Numbered from the stretch's first letter, positions 9,310 to 18,466 are shown. The stretch: DNA of 64,000 nucleotides from Nitrospinaceae bacterium (GCA_021604505.1 BQJC01000001.1:186001-250000); one strand, 5' to 3'. Program-made: numbers and translations. Notes: generated by a model from the sequence alone, not told the origin.

Positions 9310-11268
9310 TTATTTATTTGCGAACTCCGCCTCCCATTGATCGATGACGCGGGTGAGTTCGTCCCACTCCTGCATGAGCCGGTCTTCTTCCTTGGAGAGT
9401 TCCTTTTGACGGTGGAGAACTTCAAGTAGCCGTACTTTCTCGCCCGCCTGGTGAATGTCTGGATCTCCCAGTTCCTGTTCGGCCTTGCTCTTTTCAGTTC
9501 CCACCTGTTCCAGGCGTTGTTCCACTTCGCTCAACCGGGATTTCTTAGGTTTTATCTGGCGGTGCTTCTCGCTTCTTTCTTTAGCTTCGGCCCGCTTGCG
9601 TTCTTTGTTCTTTTGGCCGCTTTGATTGTTTTTCTTTGAACCCGTTTCGGAAACTTTCGCCTGCTCCCGTTCCGCTTCCTTGGATTTGAAATATTCGTAA
9701 TCGCTGTAATTGCCGATGTATTCCTTTACGGTGCCGTTTTCAACTTCCCAGACCCGGTTGATGATTCCATCCAGGAAATACCGGTCGTGAGAGATGGCGC
9801 AAAGACTGCCTTCGTAATCGGCCAGAGCGGCGGCCAGAAATTCGGTGGAACGCATGTCGAGATGATTGGTGGGTTCGTCCAGAAGCAGGAAAGAGGCGGG
9901 ATTGGACAATATTCTGGCCAACGCCAGCCGCGAGCGTTCTCCACCGGAAAGAACGCCGACTTTTTTGTTCACATCGTCACCGGAAAACAAAAACGCGCCC
10001 AAAATATTATGCTTCTGAGTGCGCATCAGATGACCCGCCGTTTCTTCCAGGGATTCCAGGACCGTGTGCTCAGGGACCAGGGTTTCCGAATGGTGCTGGG
10101 CGTAATAAGCGCGTGTGACGTTGGCGCCCAGCTTGATTTCACCGTTGTCATGACCCAGGACTCCGGCCATGAGTTTGAGCAGGGTGGACTTTCCCGCTCC
10201 GTTTTCTCCAACCAGCGCTACCTTCGAGCCGCGTTCCAGGCGTGTGGAAAAATTTTTGTACACCTCGACCGGGCCATAACTTTTATCGACATCCGATAGT
10301 TCGATGATCATCCTGCCCGTGCGGGCGGGTTGCGGAAATCGAAAATGAATGGTTCTCGATTTCGTGGCCGTCTCCACCCGGTCCATCTTGCTCAACATTT
10401 TGACCCGGCTCTGCACCTGAGTGGCTTTGCTGGCCTTGGCGCGAAAACGTTCAACGAATTTTTCGATATCGGCGATTTTTTTGCGTTGGTTCACAGCCTC
10501 CGCCTGGAGCTGCTCCTCTCGGGCTTCTTTAAGAGATTCGTAGTTATCGTAATTGCCGGTATAGCGGGTCAAGGATCCCCGGTCCAGCTCTACAATTCCC
10601 TTGATGATACCGTTAAGAAAACGCCGGTCGTGGGAGATGAGAAGAATACTGCCTTCATACGACTTCAAAAACGATTCCAGCCAGATGACGGAGCGCAGGT
10701 CCAGGTGGTTGGTGGGCTCGTCAAGAAGCAGAACGTCAGGCTTGCGAGATAGTAACCGGGCGAGTTCCACCCGCATGCGCCAGCCGCCGGAAAATTCCGA
10801 AAGAGGTTTTTCCCATTGATCCGCTTTGAACCCGAGACCGGATAAAATCGTCTGCGCTCTGGATTCGCGTTCGTAACCGTGCAGGCGTTCAAACTCATGC
10901 TGAAGTTCGCCGTATTGCCGGCTCCATTTTTCCGGAGATTCCTCGTGAAGCCGGGTATTTTTTTCCAGGGAATGCATTTTCCGGCTGACGTCTGCGAAAT
11001 GCGCGTCCCCCATCACCACACGTTCCAGAATAGTTTCTCCGTCGCTGGTGAGTTCCTGGGCCAGCATGGCCAACTGGGCGCCTTTTCGAACAACCACCTG
11101 TCCTGAATCAGCGGACTCCATTTGCGTGATGACGCGAAACAGGGTGGTTTTCCCCATGCCGTTTTCACCGATCAATCCCAGCTTTTCTTTGGGGCGCAGG
11201 TGCAGGTTGACATCTTTAAAGAGAATTTTCTTGCCGTATTGTTTATTCAGGTTTTGCAGATAAATCAT
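9310..11268 (-). CDS. ABC-F family ATPase (ribosome-associated type)
   Basis: 652 residues with two ABC domains and no membrane segments, the ABC-F architecture. Domain 1 has Walker A GENGMGKTT and Walker B LLLDEPTNHLD. Domain 2 has GENGAGKST, signature LSGGERSRLALAR and again LLLDEPTNHLD. The inter-domain linker (about residues 240-300) is long, charged and helical, as in the P-site tRNA interaction motif. The C-terminal about 110 residues form a Lys/Glu-rich coiled coil like that of Uup or YheS. ABC-F proteins act on stalled ribosomes or in translation; I cannot say which subfamily. Located between the DUF255 gene and oppC, it is not the ATPase for the adjacent permeases, because it lacks transporter-type accessory regions. 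Confidence 0.93.
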   Translation of the reverse strand: MIYLQNLNKQYGKKILFKDVNLHLRPKEKLGLIGENGMGKTTLFRVITQMESADSGQVVVRKGAQLAMLAQELTSDGETILERVVMGDAHFADVSRKMHSLEKNTRLHEESPEKWSRQYGELQHEFERLHGYERESRAQTILSGLGFKADQWEKPLSEFSGGWRMRVELARLLSRKPDVLLLDEPTNHLDLRSVIWLESFLKSYEGSILLISHDRRFLNGIIKGIVELDRGSLTRYTGNYDNYESLKEAREEQLQAEAVNQRKKIADIEKFVERFRAKASKATQVQSRVKMLSKMDRVETATKSRTIHFRFPQPARTGRMIIELSDVDKSYGPVEVYKNFSTRLERGSKVALVGENGAGKSTLLKLMAGVLGHDNGEIKLGANVTRAYYAQHHSETLVPEHTVLESLEETAGHLMRTQKHNILGAFLFSGDDVNKKVGVLSGGERSRLALARILSNPASFLLLDEPTNHLDMRSTEFLAAALADYEGSLCAISHDRYFLDGIINRVWEVENGTVKEYIGNYSDYEYFKSKEAEREQAKVSETGSKKNNQSGQKNKERKRAEAKERSEKHRQIKPKKSRLSEVEQRLEQVGTEKSKAEQELGDPDIHQAGEKVRLLEVLHRQKELSKEEDRLMQEWDELTRVIDQWEAEFANK

Positions 11269-11313
11269 GAGAGTATTAAATTCTGGATAATTATGAAAAG
11301 AAAGAGTCGCTTG

Positions 11314-12285
11314 TTACCGGGTCTCGCGCAGTTTGGGGTTGAACGCTTCGCGCAAACCTTCTCCGCACAGATTGAATGCCAGCACCACGATGAGGATGGT
11401 GATTCCCGGAATAAAGGTCAGCCACGGGGCATCGAAGATAAACGCTTTACCATCAGATAAAATATTTCCCCAGGTGGCGTCCGGTGGTTGCACGCCGAAC
11501 CCGAGAAAACTCAAACTCGACTCGGTGAGAATGGCCGAAGCGACACCAATGGTCGCAGATACCAGGACCGGAGCCATGGCGTTTGGCACCATATGAACAA
11601 AAATAATCCGCCATTCGGGAATGGCCTGGCTGCGTGCCGCCGCCACGTAGTCCAACTCCCGCAAGGACAGAAATTCGGCACGGACGAAGCGGGCGGTTCC
11701 CATCCAACTGGTAAGCCCGATGATGATCATGATGTTATAAATACTCGGAGGCAGAAGAGCCACAACAGTCAGAATCAAAAAGAAGGTAGGAAAACAAAGC
11801 ATGATATCGACAAACCGCATGATCAGGGTATCAACGGTGATGAACCCCAGTTTCACCCGGCCATAAAACCCGGCAAGACCTCCCAAAAAAATACCTACGG
11901 TTATGGAAATGCCCACGGCGATGAAACCCACCGTGAGGGATACAGAGGTTCCTTCCAGCATGCGGGCAAACACATCGCGTCCCAATTCGTCTGTTCCCAT
12001 CAAATAGATTCCAAAAGTCGGCGCATCTTCTTTAGGAGTGATCTCGCTGGAAAATGTTGTGAGCGGCGGGAGAAACTTTTCCGAAAGCCGCACGACCTTT
12101 GGGTCGAACACAACAATAGTGCTGGTAAACACTTTCCCGAGAACCGCAAGGGCCAGCAAGACCCCGAGGAAAAGGAAACTGAAATAGGCCATGGGGTTGT
12201 GTTTGAAAATCTCCCAGCGTTCCTGGAAGAGCCCCATCTGCGGGGGCAGGGTTTCGGCTTCTATGATTTGTGCTTGCTGGTTCAT
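11314..12285 (-). CDS. OppC/DppC-type ABC transporter permease
   Basis: 323 residues. Inner-membrane permease of the oligopeptide/dipeptide/nickel ABC uptake family. It has an N-terminal helix (about 36-56), a periplasmic loop containing LMGTDELGRDVFARML (the OppC N-terminal signature) and five further helices. The EAA cytoplasmic loop, which contacts the ATPase, reads ELDYVAAARSQAIPEWRIIF. The C-terminal FGVQPPDATWGNILSDG motif is also typical. Pairs with the OppB-type gene 10 bases upstream. No substrate-binding protein or OppD/OppF ATPase is present nearby, so the pair is an orphan in this window. Confidence 0.93.
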   Translation of the reverse strand: MNQQAQIIEAETLPPQMGLFQERWEIFKHNPMAYFSFLFLGVLLALAVLGKVFTSTIVVFDPKVVRLSEKFLPPLTTFSSEITPKEDAPTFGIYLMGTDELGRDVFARMLEGTSVSLTVGFIAVGISITVGIFLGGLAGFYGRVKLGFITVDTLIMRFVDIMLCFPTFFLILTVVALLPPSIYNIMIIIGLTSWMGTARFVRAEFLSLRELDYVAAARSQAIPEWRIIFVHMVPNAMAPVLVSATIGVASAILTESSLSFLGFGVQPPDATWGNILSDGKAFIFDAPWLTFIPGITILIVVLAFNLCGEGLREAFNPKLRETR

Positions 12286-12295
12286 GTTTCGTTTA

Positions 12296-13255
12296 TCAAA
12301 ATTTTATTCTAGGATCGACCACCGCATACAGAAGGTCCGAGACGAATGTTCCTATCAGTACCAGAATGGCCGAGATGAAATTTAACGTTAGAATGACGGG
12401 GAAATCCCTCGATAAAATAGCTTCATAGCCCAACCGTCCCATCCCAGGCCAGGCGAAGATGGTTTCAAAGATGACGGAGCCGCCGATCAAACCGGGAATG
12501 GTCAGGCCGAACATGGTGATAAAGGGTAACAGCGCGTTCCTTAAGCCGTGGCGGTAAATGACCACGTCGTTCGACCAACCCACAGCCCTTGCGGTGCGGA
12601 TATAATCCTGATTGATCACTTCCAGCATCTGCGAACGCACATAGCGGGACAATATGGCCGTCCCTACAATTGCCGACATAAGGGCGGGAATGGTCAGATG
12701 CCATATCCGGTCCATCGACTGGAAAATCAGCGCGGAATCTTCCAGTCCGAAAGTACGCATGCCGATCACCGGCACATCAAAGGTTTTGACCATGAATATA
12801 ATGACGATATAAGAAAGAAAGAACCCTGGGATGGAGATCATGGCGTAAGACAAAAAAGTGCTGGTTTTGTCAAAAGCCGATCCGCGTCGAATCGCCGCTT
12901 GAATGCCCACGGGAAATGCCAGAAACCAGGTGATCAATGTTCCAAGGACAAACAGGGGGAGAGAATTCAGGAACCGGTCCCATATCTTTCCAAGCACCGG
13001 TTGGTTGTCCTTGAACGATTTGAGTTCGCCGGTAAAAAGATCCTTCAGCCAGTACACGTACTGAATGTGCAAGGGTTCATCCAGATGAAACGCCGCCCGG
13101 ATGCGTTGAATGTCTTCCGCCTTCATGCGCGGATTGGACGGATCGACCAGGCTTGGTTCCCCCGGTGCTAGGTGCACGATAGCGTGAGAAATAATCGAAA
13201 TGAAAAACAGCAGGACAATCCGCTGAACAATATTTTTTATAATGAAGTTGGTCAT
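12296..13255 (-). CDS. OppB/DppB-type ABC transporter permease
   Basis: 319 residues. Partner permease of the OppC-like protein. The N-terminus has one helix (about 10-30), then the periplasmic loop found in OppB with APGEPSLVDPSNPRM. Further helices follow, with the EAA loop NQDYIRTARAVGWSNDVVIY and the ending GDLLYAVVDPR. Start ATG at 13255 is 52 bases from the divergently transcribed Nif3-family gene. Co-transcribed with oppC (10-base gap). Ligand cannot be deduced: Opp-family permeases move peptides, nickel, sugars or siderophores depending on the binding protein, which is not encoded here. Confidence 0.93.
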   Translation of the reverse strand: MTNFIIKNIVQRIVLLFFISIISHAIVHLAPGEPSLVDPSNPRMKAEDIQRIRAAFHLDEPLHIQYVYWLKDLFTGELKSFKDNQPVLGKIWDRFLNSLPLFVLGTLITWFLAFPVGIQAAIRRGSAFDKTSTFLSYAMISIPGFFLSYIVIIFMVKTFDVPVIGMRTFGLEDSALIFQSMDRIWHLTIPALMSAIVGTAILSRYVRSQMLEVINQDYIRTARAVGWSNDVVIYRHGLRNALLPFITMFGLTIPGLIGGSVIFETIFAWPGMGRLGYEAILSRDFPVILTLNFISAILVLIGTFVSDLLYAVVDPRIKF

Positions 13256-13294
13256 GACTCTTTAAAAACCATTTTTCCCTGAGCGGGATTCCGT

Positions 13295-13300
13295 TATACT
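13295..13300 (+). promoter_or_regulatory. Candidate -10 hexamer very close to the Nif3-family start codon
   Basis: TATACT ends seven bases before the ATG at 13308. No Shine-Dalgarno-like purine run fits between them, so transcription starting from this hexamer would yield an essentially leaderless mRNA. The -35 region is weak. Inference from spacing only. Confidence 0.3.
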
Positions 13301-13307
13301 CCCCGGT

Positions 13308-14057
13308 ATGGATATTCTACAACTCAGCCACTATCTCGATGATTTGCTGGATATTGCGTCCATCAAGGACTCGCCCAATGCCGTCAACGGCCTGCAGGTG
13401 CAAAACACCGGCGAGATTCAAAAAATCGGTCTCGCCGTTGACTTGTGTCAGGCGACCATCGATTTGGCGGTCGAAAAAAATTGTAACATGATGTTCGTCC
13501 ATCATGGGATGTTTTGGGGCGGCGTCCAGCCCATTCGCGGAAGTCATTACGACAAACTGGCGGCCATGTTTCGCGCCAACCTGGGATTATATTCCGCTCA
13601 CATCCCCCTGGACATGCACCCGGTGCTGGGCAACAACCGCGCACTCGCCGACCTTATTGGGCTGGAGCATCTGGAACCTTTTGGCGAATACGGCGGCGAA
13701 AAAATCGGGTTGAAGGGCCGCATCCAGCCACAATCCGCCGATTCCCTGGGACAACTATTGGAAACAAAGTTGGGGGCGTCCGTCAAGGTCATCGGCAAAG
13801 GGGAAGTGCAAACGGTGGGTTTGGTGACCGGCGGCGCGGCGGACATCCTGAGTCAGGCTAAAAATGAACCGCTGGATTGCTACATCACCGGAGAAGGCGC
13901 CAATCATCACTTTCATGAAGCCATAGAGGGCCGCTGTGTTCTCATATTAGCCGGGCATTACGCAACGGAAACGGGAGGGGTGAAGGCAGTGGGCCGCCAC
14001 CTGGAAGAAAAATTCCAAGTGCAAACGGAGTTCCTCGATTACCCCACGGGGATGTAG
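13308..14057 (+). CDS. Nif3-like dinuclear metal centre protein (YbgI/GTP cyclohydrolase I type 2 family)
   Basis: 249 residues, the usual length for the single-domain bacterial form. The family forms hexameric rings with a dinuclear metal site per subunit; its cellular role is unsettled. Metal-ligand signatures are visible: FVHHGMFWGG (H65-H66), HIPLDMHPVLGNN (Asp/His) and near the C-terminus the GHYATETGGV motif with His and Glu. Other family features are the early VNGLQVQN and the GLVTGGAAD glycine-rich loop. Single gene, divergent from the OppBC operon and convergent with the small membrane peptide and PCP_red gene. Confidence 0.93.
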   Translation: MDILQLSHYLDDLLDIASIKDSPNAVNGLQVQNTGEIQKIGLAVDLCQATIDLAVEKNCNMMFVHHGMFWGGVQPIRGSHYDKLAAMFRANLGLYSAHIPLDMHPVLGNNRALADLIGLEHLEPFGEYGGEKIGLKGRIQPQSADSLGQLLETKLGASVKVIGKGEVQTVGLVTGGAADILSQAKNEPLDCYITGEGANHHFHEAIEGRCVLILAGHYATETGGVKAVGRHLEEKFQVQTEFLDYPTGM

Positions 14058-14090
14058 AAAATCACGGAGCTTCTGCCAGGAGCTTGCTGA

Positions 14091-14216
14091 TTACCTGCGC
14101 TTGCGGCTGTCCTTGATGCGAATGGGAGCTTGTTTTAGGCGGTTTGCCATGAATACGATGAAACTTGTCAATAGGCCCAGGCCAACAGGAACGATCCAAT
14201 CTGCAGTCAGTGTCAT
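14091..14216 (-). CDS. 41-residue single-span membrane peptide downstream of the PCP_red gene
   Basis: A short open frame starts with ATG at 14216, preceded by a good ribosome-binding site (GGGGA about six bases upstream), and stops at 14091. The product begins MTLTADWIVPVGLGLLTSF, continues through a hydrophobic stretch to VFMAN, and ends in a positively charged tail (IRIKDSRKRR). The charge pattern predicts one transmembrane helix with a cytoplasmic C-terminus. It lies 14 bases after the PCP_red gene's stop on the same strand, so it is probably co-transcribed and may be a partner or anchor of that protein. I do not recognise a family. Confidence rests on RBS, spacing and composition. Confidence 0.55.
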   Translation of the reverse strand: MTLTADWIVPVGLGLLTSFIVFMANRLKQAPIRIKDSRKRR

Positions 14217-14230
14217 GAGAATCCCCAGAA

Positions 14231-15055
14231 TTAAAAGGTGAACCGGTATTTTTGAAATAATTCTTCCGTAACGACTTCTTTCCCTTCTTTAGCAACCTCC
14301 TGTTCGATGCGCTTGATCGCCATATTGCGGATAAACTCGATGGGAATGCGCTTGACCTTAGCCAGTGCATCGTCATCCCATTGCAGGGAAAGCTCCGGCG
14401 GCTTTTCCGGCTCCTTGGCTTTTTCTTCATCGCGCTTATAGTCTTCCTCAGACACCTCCATGCCCATGGCTTCTTTAGCGGAGGCTGGCATGATATTGGT
14501 GAACACTTCTTCGATCATGTCGGGGGTGATCATCTTGTCCCCGCGTTCACGGGCGCGCCCTTCGATGGTCTGCTTGGCCATGCCGAGGACGAAAGGCGGA
14601 ACCTTTTCCATTTTCGCCAAGGCTTCCTTGCTCCAGGGCATCCCCTGCGTGGGAGCGACATCCATATAGTTTTTGAACTTTTCAATGATGTCGTCCTTTT
14701 TCTCGGTTCGGAGGGCCAGAAAATCCTGAATTTCTTCGATCACTTCCACCTTGCGGGGGCTTTCCTTCATTTTTTCCTTGGCTTCGTCGAAAGCGCCCAT
14801 CGACAGTTCTTCGAAACCGAACTGCCGGACCCGTTTGGAAACCAGCATCATCGATTCATTGCGGATCTCGGTCAGAAAATCTGAAGTGACGTATTTGAAC
14901 CCGCGCTTGACTGCGCGTTGCACCATCAGTTTCTTGATCCCGGGGCGCACGAATTCCGGTGCGTGTTTGACCCGCTCCCACGCTTCTTCAGTCCACTCGA
15001 CGCCATTTTCTTTGGCGTAGGGATGATCCATTTTGTCAACGTTGGATTTTTCCAT
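14231..15055 (-). CDS. Protein with three tandem PCP_red domains
   Basis: 274 residues. Three copies of a roughly 48-residue motif resemble the PCP_red domain (PF08369), the C-terminal segment of light-independent protochlorophyllide reductase subunit B. Copies lie at about 19-66 (WTEEAWERVKHAPEFVRPGI), 139-186 (WSKEALAKMEKVPPFVLGMA) and 225-271 (WDDDALAKVKRIPIEFIRNM). Each starts with W and two or three acidic residues, then hydrophobic-P-FV/I, a basic helix (R/K...A/E..RG or EG), and an IT/VT-D/E turn. There are no cysteines, so no iron-sulphur cluster. The linkers are charged and helical. Stand-alone PCP_red proteins are found in non-photosynthetic bacteria with unknown role. Divergent from the MFS/spermidine-synthase fusion gene and followed by a 41-residue membrane peptide. 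Confidence 0.8.
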   Translation of the reverse strand: MEKSNVDKMDHPYAKENGVEWTEEAWERVKHAPEFVRPGIKKLMVQRAVKRGFKYVTSDFLTEIRNESMMLVSKRVRQFGFEELSMGAFDEAKEKMKESPRKVEVIEEIQDFLALRTEKKDDIIEKFKNYMDVAPTQGMPWSKEALAKMEKVPPFVLGMAKQTIEGRARERGDKMITPDMIEEVFTNIMPASAKEAMGMEVSEEDYKRDEEKAKEPEKPPELSLQWDDDALAKVKRIPIEFIRNMAIKRIEQEVAKEGKEVVTEELFQKYRFTF

Positions 15056-15196
15056 AATATTGAAGCCCCTTGAGGGGGACTGTGGTAAATGATTTTCAAT
15101 CGTTTCCTATACTAAAAAACTACTTGATACCGCCTCTGATGTCAATTATTTTGGAGGTTTTCCATTGCCTGCAAACTGGTGTATAAATAATAATTT

Positions 15197-18100
15197 ATGA
15201 AACGTTCCCCGATCATTTACTTTCTCTTCTTCGGTTCCGGCATCACCGCCCTGATCTACGAGATCGTCTGGACCCGGATGCTCACCCTGGTGTTCGGACA
15301 TACGGTATTTTCCGTGTCAGTGGTGTTGGCGGCTTTCATGGCTGGGCTGGGTTTCGGCAGTTACCTGTTCGGGACCGCGATCGACCATTTGACCCGGCCC
15401 GTGGGTCCCGGCAACGAAATTGAGAAGAAGCCTCAGGAACAAGGATTGCAGGGACCGGATCACACCCCTCTCTTGGTTTATGGGTGGATCGAAATCGGTC
15501 TTTTTGTCATCTGCGGTCTTCTTTCATTACTCCTGGCGAATTTTTCCTCTTTTTACGCCTGGATTCATGTCTGGCTCCCGGATTCCATAATCGTCCAAAA
15601 CGCCGTAAAAGCAGTTCTGGCGTTCGTGCTGATTTTTATTCCGACGACACTGATGGGTGCCACTCTGCCGATCATCAGCAAATATTATGTGACCGACAAC
15701 GCCCGGTTGGGGACCCAGATCGGAATTTTATACGGTATCAATACACTGGGAGCGGTGGTCGGATGTCTCCTCACCGGATTTTTATTGATCAGTGTGCTGG
15801 GGGTTCTGCAAACAGTTCTCATGACTGCTTTCGTGAACCTGTTTATCGGAATCAGCGCCATCCGCGTTTACCAGGAATCTGGAGGGGAGGGGACGTTGAG
15901 TGTCCGGCCGCCAAAATTTGCATTTCCTTCACTTTCGGCCAACCCGGAACAAAAATTCTGGATGGGAGTCAGCTTCATTTGCGGTTTCACGGCCCTGGCG
16001 TATGAAGTGGTGTGGACCCGGCTTCTGGTGTTCAGCATTTCCAGCACAGTGTATTCCTTCAGCATGATGCTGGCGGTCTTCCTTCTGGGAATCGTTCTGG
16101 GAAGCTGGCTGGTCATTCCGGTGATTTCACGCGTCGCCAACCTGAGAACGGTCCTGATCTTTCTACAGGTGGGGATCGGTTTGTTCGTGATCGGTTCGCT
16201 TTACAATATGGAGCACCTGCTCTCGCCACCGTGGAACAGTTACCGGCTGACCGACCCTGCGGCCACCTTGTTTCGTTATTTTATGGATTCCTCAAGCCTG
16301 ATGCTGATCCCCACGCTGTTTTTGGGAATGAGCTTTCCTCTGTTGATCAAGACCGTTTCCGGAGGGCACGAACATATCGGACGCGGGACGGGGCAGATCT
16401 ATGCTTCCAACACCCTCGGTGCCATCCTGGGATCGTTATTGATGGGGTTCTGGGTCCTTCCCGAACTGGGAAGTCAGAAAAGTCTGATGCTCGTCGCCTC
16501 GTTGAATTTTCTTCTCGGAATCCTGCTTTTTCTTAAAGGAAATTATTTGGGAGCCGCCGTTCGCCGCGGACTTGCGGTTGCTTTTGCAGCGGTTCTTATA
16601 TTTATAAATTTTGCCATTCCAGGCGATCTTTTGGACAAGTTTTTTATGCGCGACAGTGTCGGGCAGCGCAGCACCAAAGCGCTTCTATATTTCGAAGAGG
16701 GTCTGACGGATACCGTTGCGGTTTTTAAAGATACCTATGGAATCCTGGACCCGGAGGCAAAAAGACTGATCACCAACGGGATATCCATGTCGGCGTCGAA
16801 CGTCATCGCCTCCCGGTATATGAAGCTGTTTGCTCACGTTCCGATTTTATTGGTGGATTCGCCGGAGGACGTGCTCGTGGTTTGCTTTGGCACCGGGCAG
16901 ACCACCGGCGCCGCGGGAATTCATCCCAGCATCCGCTCCGTGGACAGTCTGGATTTATCGCCCAGCGTGATCCGGGCCGGGACCGTCTTTGCCTCGGAAA
17001 ATCACGACGTGCTCAACAATCCGAAGGTGAATATTATTTTGCAGGACGGCAGGAATCATCTTTTGACCACCGATAAAAAGTACGACGTGATCACCTCAGA
17101 ACCCCCGCCTCCACGAACGGCTTTCACTGTCAACCTCTATACAAAGGAATATTACGAGCTGTCCAGGAAGCGGCTGAAACCCGGCGGCATCGTGGCGCAA
17201 TGGATTCCGCTTCACAGCCAGGGCGAAAAAGAAGTCGCAATGCACTTCAAAACCTTCCGCGAGGTGTTTCCCCACGCGCTCGCCTGGATGTCGGTGGCCA
17301 ACGAGATCCTGATCATCGGTTCGGATCAGCCGATCGATTTGGATTTTAAAAAATTGCAACAACGCTTAGAGGAGCCTGTTGTCCGCCAAGCCCTTGCCGA
17401 AATCGAAATACCAGACGCATATTCTTTCCTGAGCAACCTCTGGTTTCTTGAAGAGCAGATCGCAGCGGTTGCAGAAGGTTACGGTGTGATCACCGACAAT
17501 CACCCGGTCATAGAATTTTATCTCGACCTCGGAGCCACGATTGGATTGTCGGGAAAAGAAAAATATGTTTTCAACCGCACTCCCTTTGAGGACATTGCCC
17601 GGCGTATCCATCATCTTTCAGAACAGGACCGTTCGATCCTGAACCGTCATTACCGCATGATGGATCTGTATCAGCGGGGCGTTATGTACAGCAACCGCGG
17701 GCAACTGTTAAAGGCCCTGTCCCTGGTGGAAGACAACAATCTCATTCGTTACCATTTGCAGGCCGGAAAAAATCAGGTCGCCCGTTTGATTCGGGAAGTG
17801 GAAAACGAACCGGACAATATCGAAGCCCTTCTGAATCTCGGTCACGCTTATTATCAGATCGGGCAGTATCAGAAGAGCATCGCTGTTTTGGAAAAAGTTC
17901 CGCCCAATATTCCAAGCCGAAGTTTTGCTGATATGTACGTAGGCTACAGTCTGATGGAATTGGGCCGGATTAAAATGGCAAAGGAGAAATTTGATGCCGT
18001 TGCGAAAAACGATCCCCGTCAAATACGCGTGATGATGCAGGAAGTCGGATTGGTGGAATTATTGAAAAGACTTGAGGAGAACCCGGAAAACCCCGGCCTG

Positions 18101-18466
18101 ATTCTTTCAGCGGCACAGTATTACAATATGAAAAAAGAGTTTTTTAAAGCGCTGGACTATTCATTGGTCGCCCTGGATAAAGAGCCCTTAAATGTTCAGG
18201 TTCTGCAAAGCATCGTGTACAGTTACCGCGGGCTCGGGGAACCCGGAAACGTGCTGGATTACGCGACCCGCTACAGCATGGTGGATCAGGAGGACATGCA
18301 CCTGCAATACATTCTGGGAGAGATGTATGCCAAAACCCTTCGTTGCCAAAAAGCCCTTCCACATTTGGAAGCCGTCCTTAAGAAAAATGATTCCTACCGC
18401 AACACCAACGAACTTCTGGACGGTTGTAAAAATAAAAAAAGCGTAGTGGCGATAGGTTCCTCTTAA
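15197..18466 (+). CDS. Fused MFS-like / spermidine synthase-like / TPR protein
   Basis: 1089 residues. The N-terminal about 480 residues contain two blocks of hydrophobic helices, each beginning with FGSGITALIYEIVWTRML or the related FICGFTALAYEVVWTRLL: an internal duplication typical of the fused MFS/spermidine-synthase family. Residues about 540-760 are a Rossmann domain of the aminopropyltransferase type: glycine loop VVCFGTGQTTGA, SLDLSP in place of the usual E(L/I)DP, ILQDGRNHL, YDVITSEPPPP. About 860-1089 are TPR-like helical repeats. The acidic substrate Asp normally following the aspartate of motif IV is replaced by a Ser-Glu-Pro run, so true polyamine synthesis is unlikely; a methyltransferase-like or regulatory role is possible. 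The start ATG has little leader sequence (TATAAA/TAATAA-like runs immediately upstream). Confidence 0.85.
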   Translation: MKRSPIIYFLFFGSGITALIYEIVWTRMLTLVFGHTVFSVSVVLAAFMAGLGFGSYLFGTAIDHLTRPVGPGNEIEKKPQEQGLQGPDHTPLLVYGWIEIGLFVICGLLSLLLANFSSFYAWIHVWLPDSIIVQNAVKAVLAFVLIFIPTTLMGATLPIISKYYVTDNARLGTQIGILYGINTLGAVVGCLLTGFLLISVLGVLQTVLMTAFVNLFIGISAIRVYQESGGEGTLSVRPPKFAFPSLSANPEQKFWMGVSFICGFTALAYEVVWTRLLVFSISSTVYSFSMMLAVFLLGIVLGSWLVIPVISRVANLRTVLIFLQVGIGLFVIGSLYNMEHLLSPPWNSYRLTDPAATLFRYFMDSSSLMLIPTLFLGMSFPLLIKTVSGGHEHIGRGTGQIYASNTLGAILGSLLMGFWVLPELGSQKSLMLVASLNFLLGILLFLKGNYLGAAVRRGLAVAFAAVLIFINFAIPGDLLDKFFMRDSVGQRSTKALLYFEEGLTDTVAVFKDTYGILDPEAKRLITNGISMSASNVIASRYMKLFAHVPILLVDSPEDVLVVCFGTGQTTGAAGIHPSIRSVDSLDLSPSVIRAGTVFASENHDVLNNPKVNIILQDGRNHLLTTDKKYDVITSEPPPPRTAFTVNLYTKEYYELSRKRLKPGGIVAQWIPLHSQGEKEVAMHFKTFREVFPHALAWMSVANEILIIGSDQPIDLDFKKLQQRLEEPVVRQALAEIEIPDAYSFLSNLWFLEEQIAAVAEGYGVITDNHPVIEFYLDLGATIGLSGKEKYVFNRTPFEDIARRIHHLSEQDRSILNRHYRMMDLYQRGVMYSNRGQLLKALSLVEDNNLIRYHLQAGKNQVARLIREVENEPDNIEALLNLGHAYYQIGQYQKSIAVLEKVPPNIPSRSFADMYVGYSLMELGRIKMAKEKFDAVAKNDPRQIRVMMQEVGLVELLKRLEENPENPGLILSAAQYYNMKKEFFKALDYSLVALDKEPLNVQVLQSIVYSYRGLGEPGNVLDYATRYSMVDQEDMHLQYILGEMYAKTLRCQKALPHLEAVLKKNDSYRNTNELLDGCKNKKSVVAIGSS

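Noticed and set aside
14062-14430. 122-codon minus-strand frame overlapping the PCP_red gene end
   Set aside because: It overlaps the well-supported PCP_red gene in another frame and has low-complexity basic composition.
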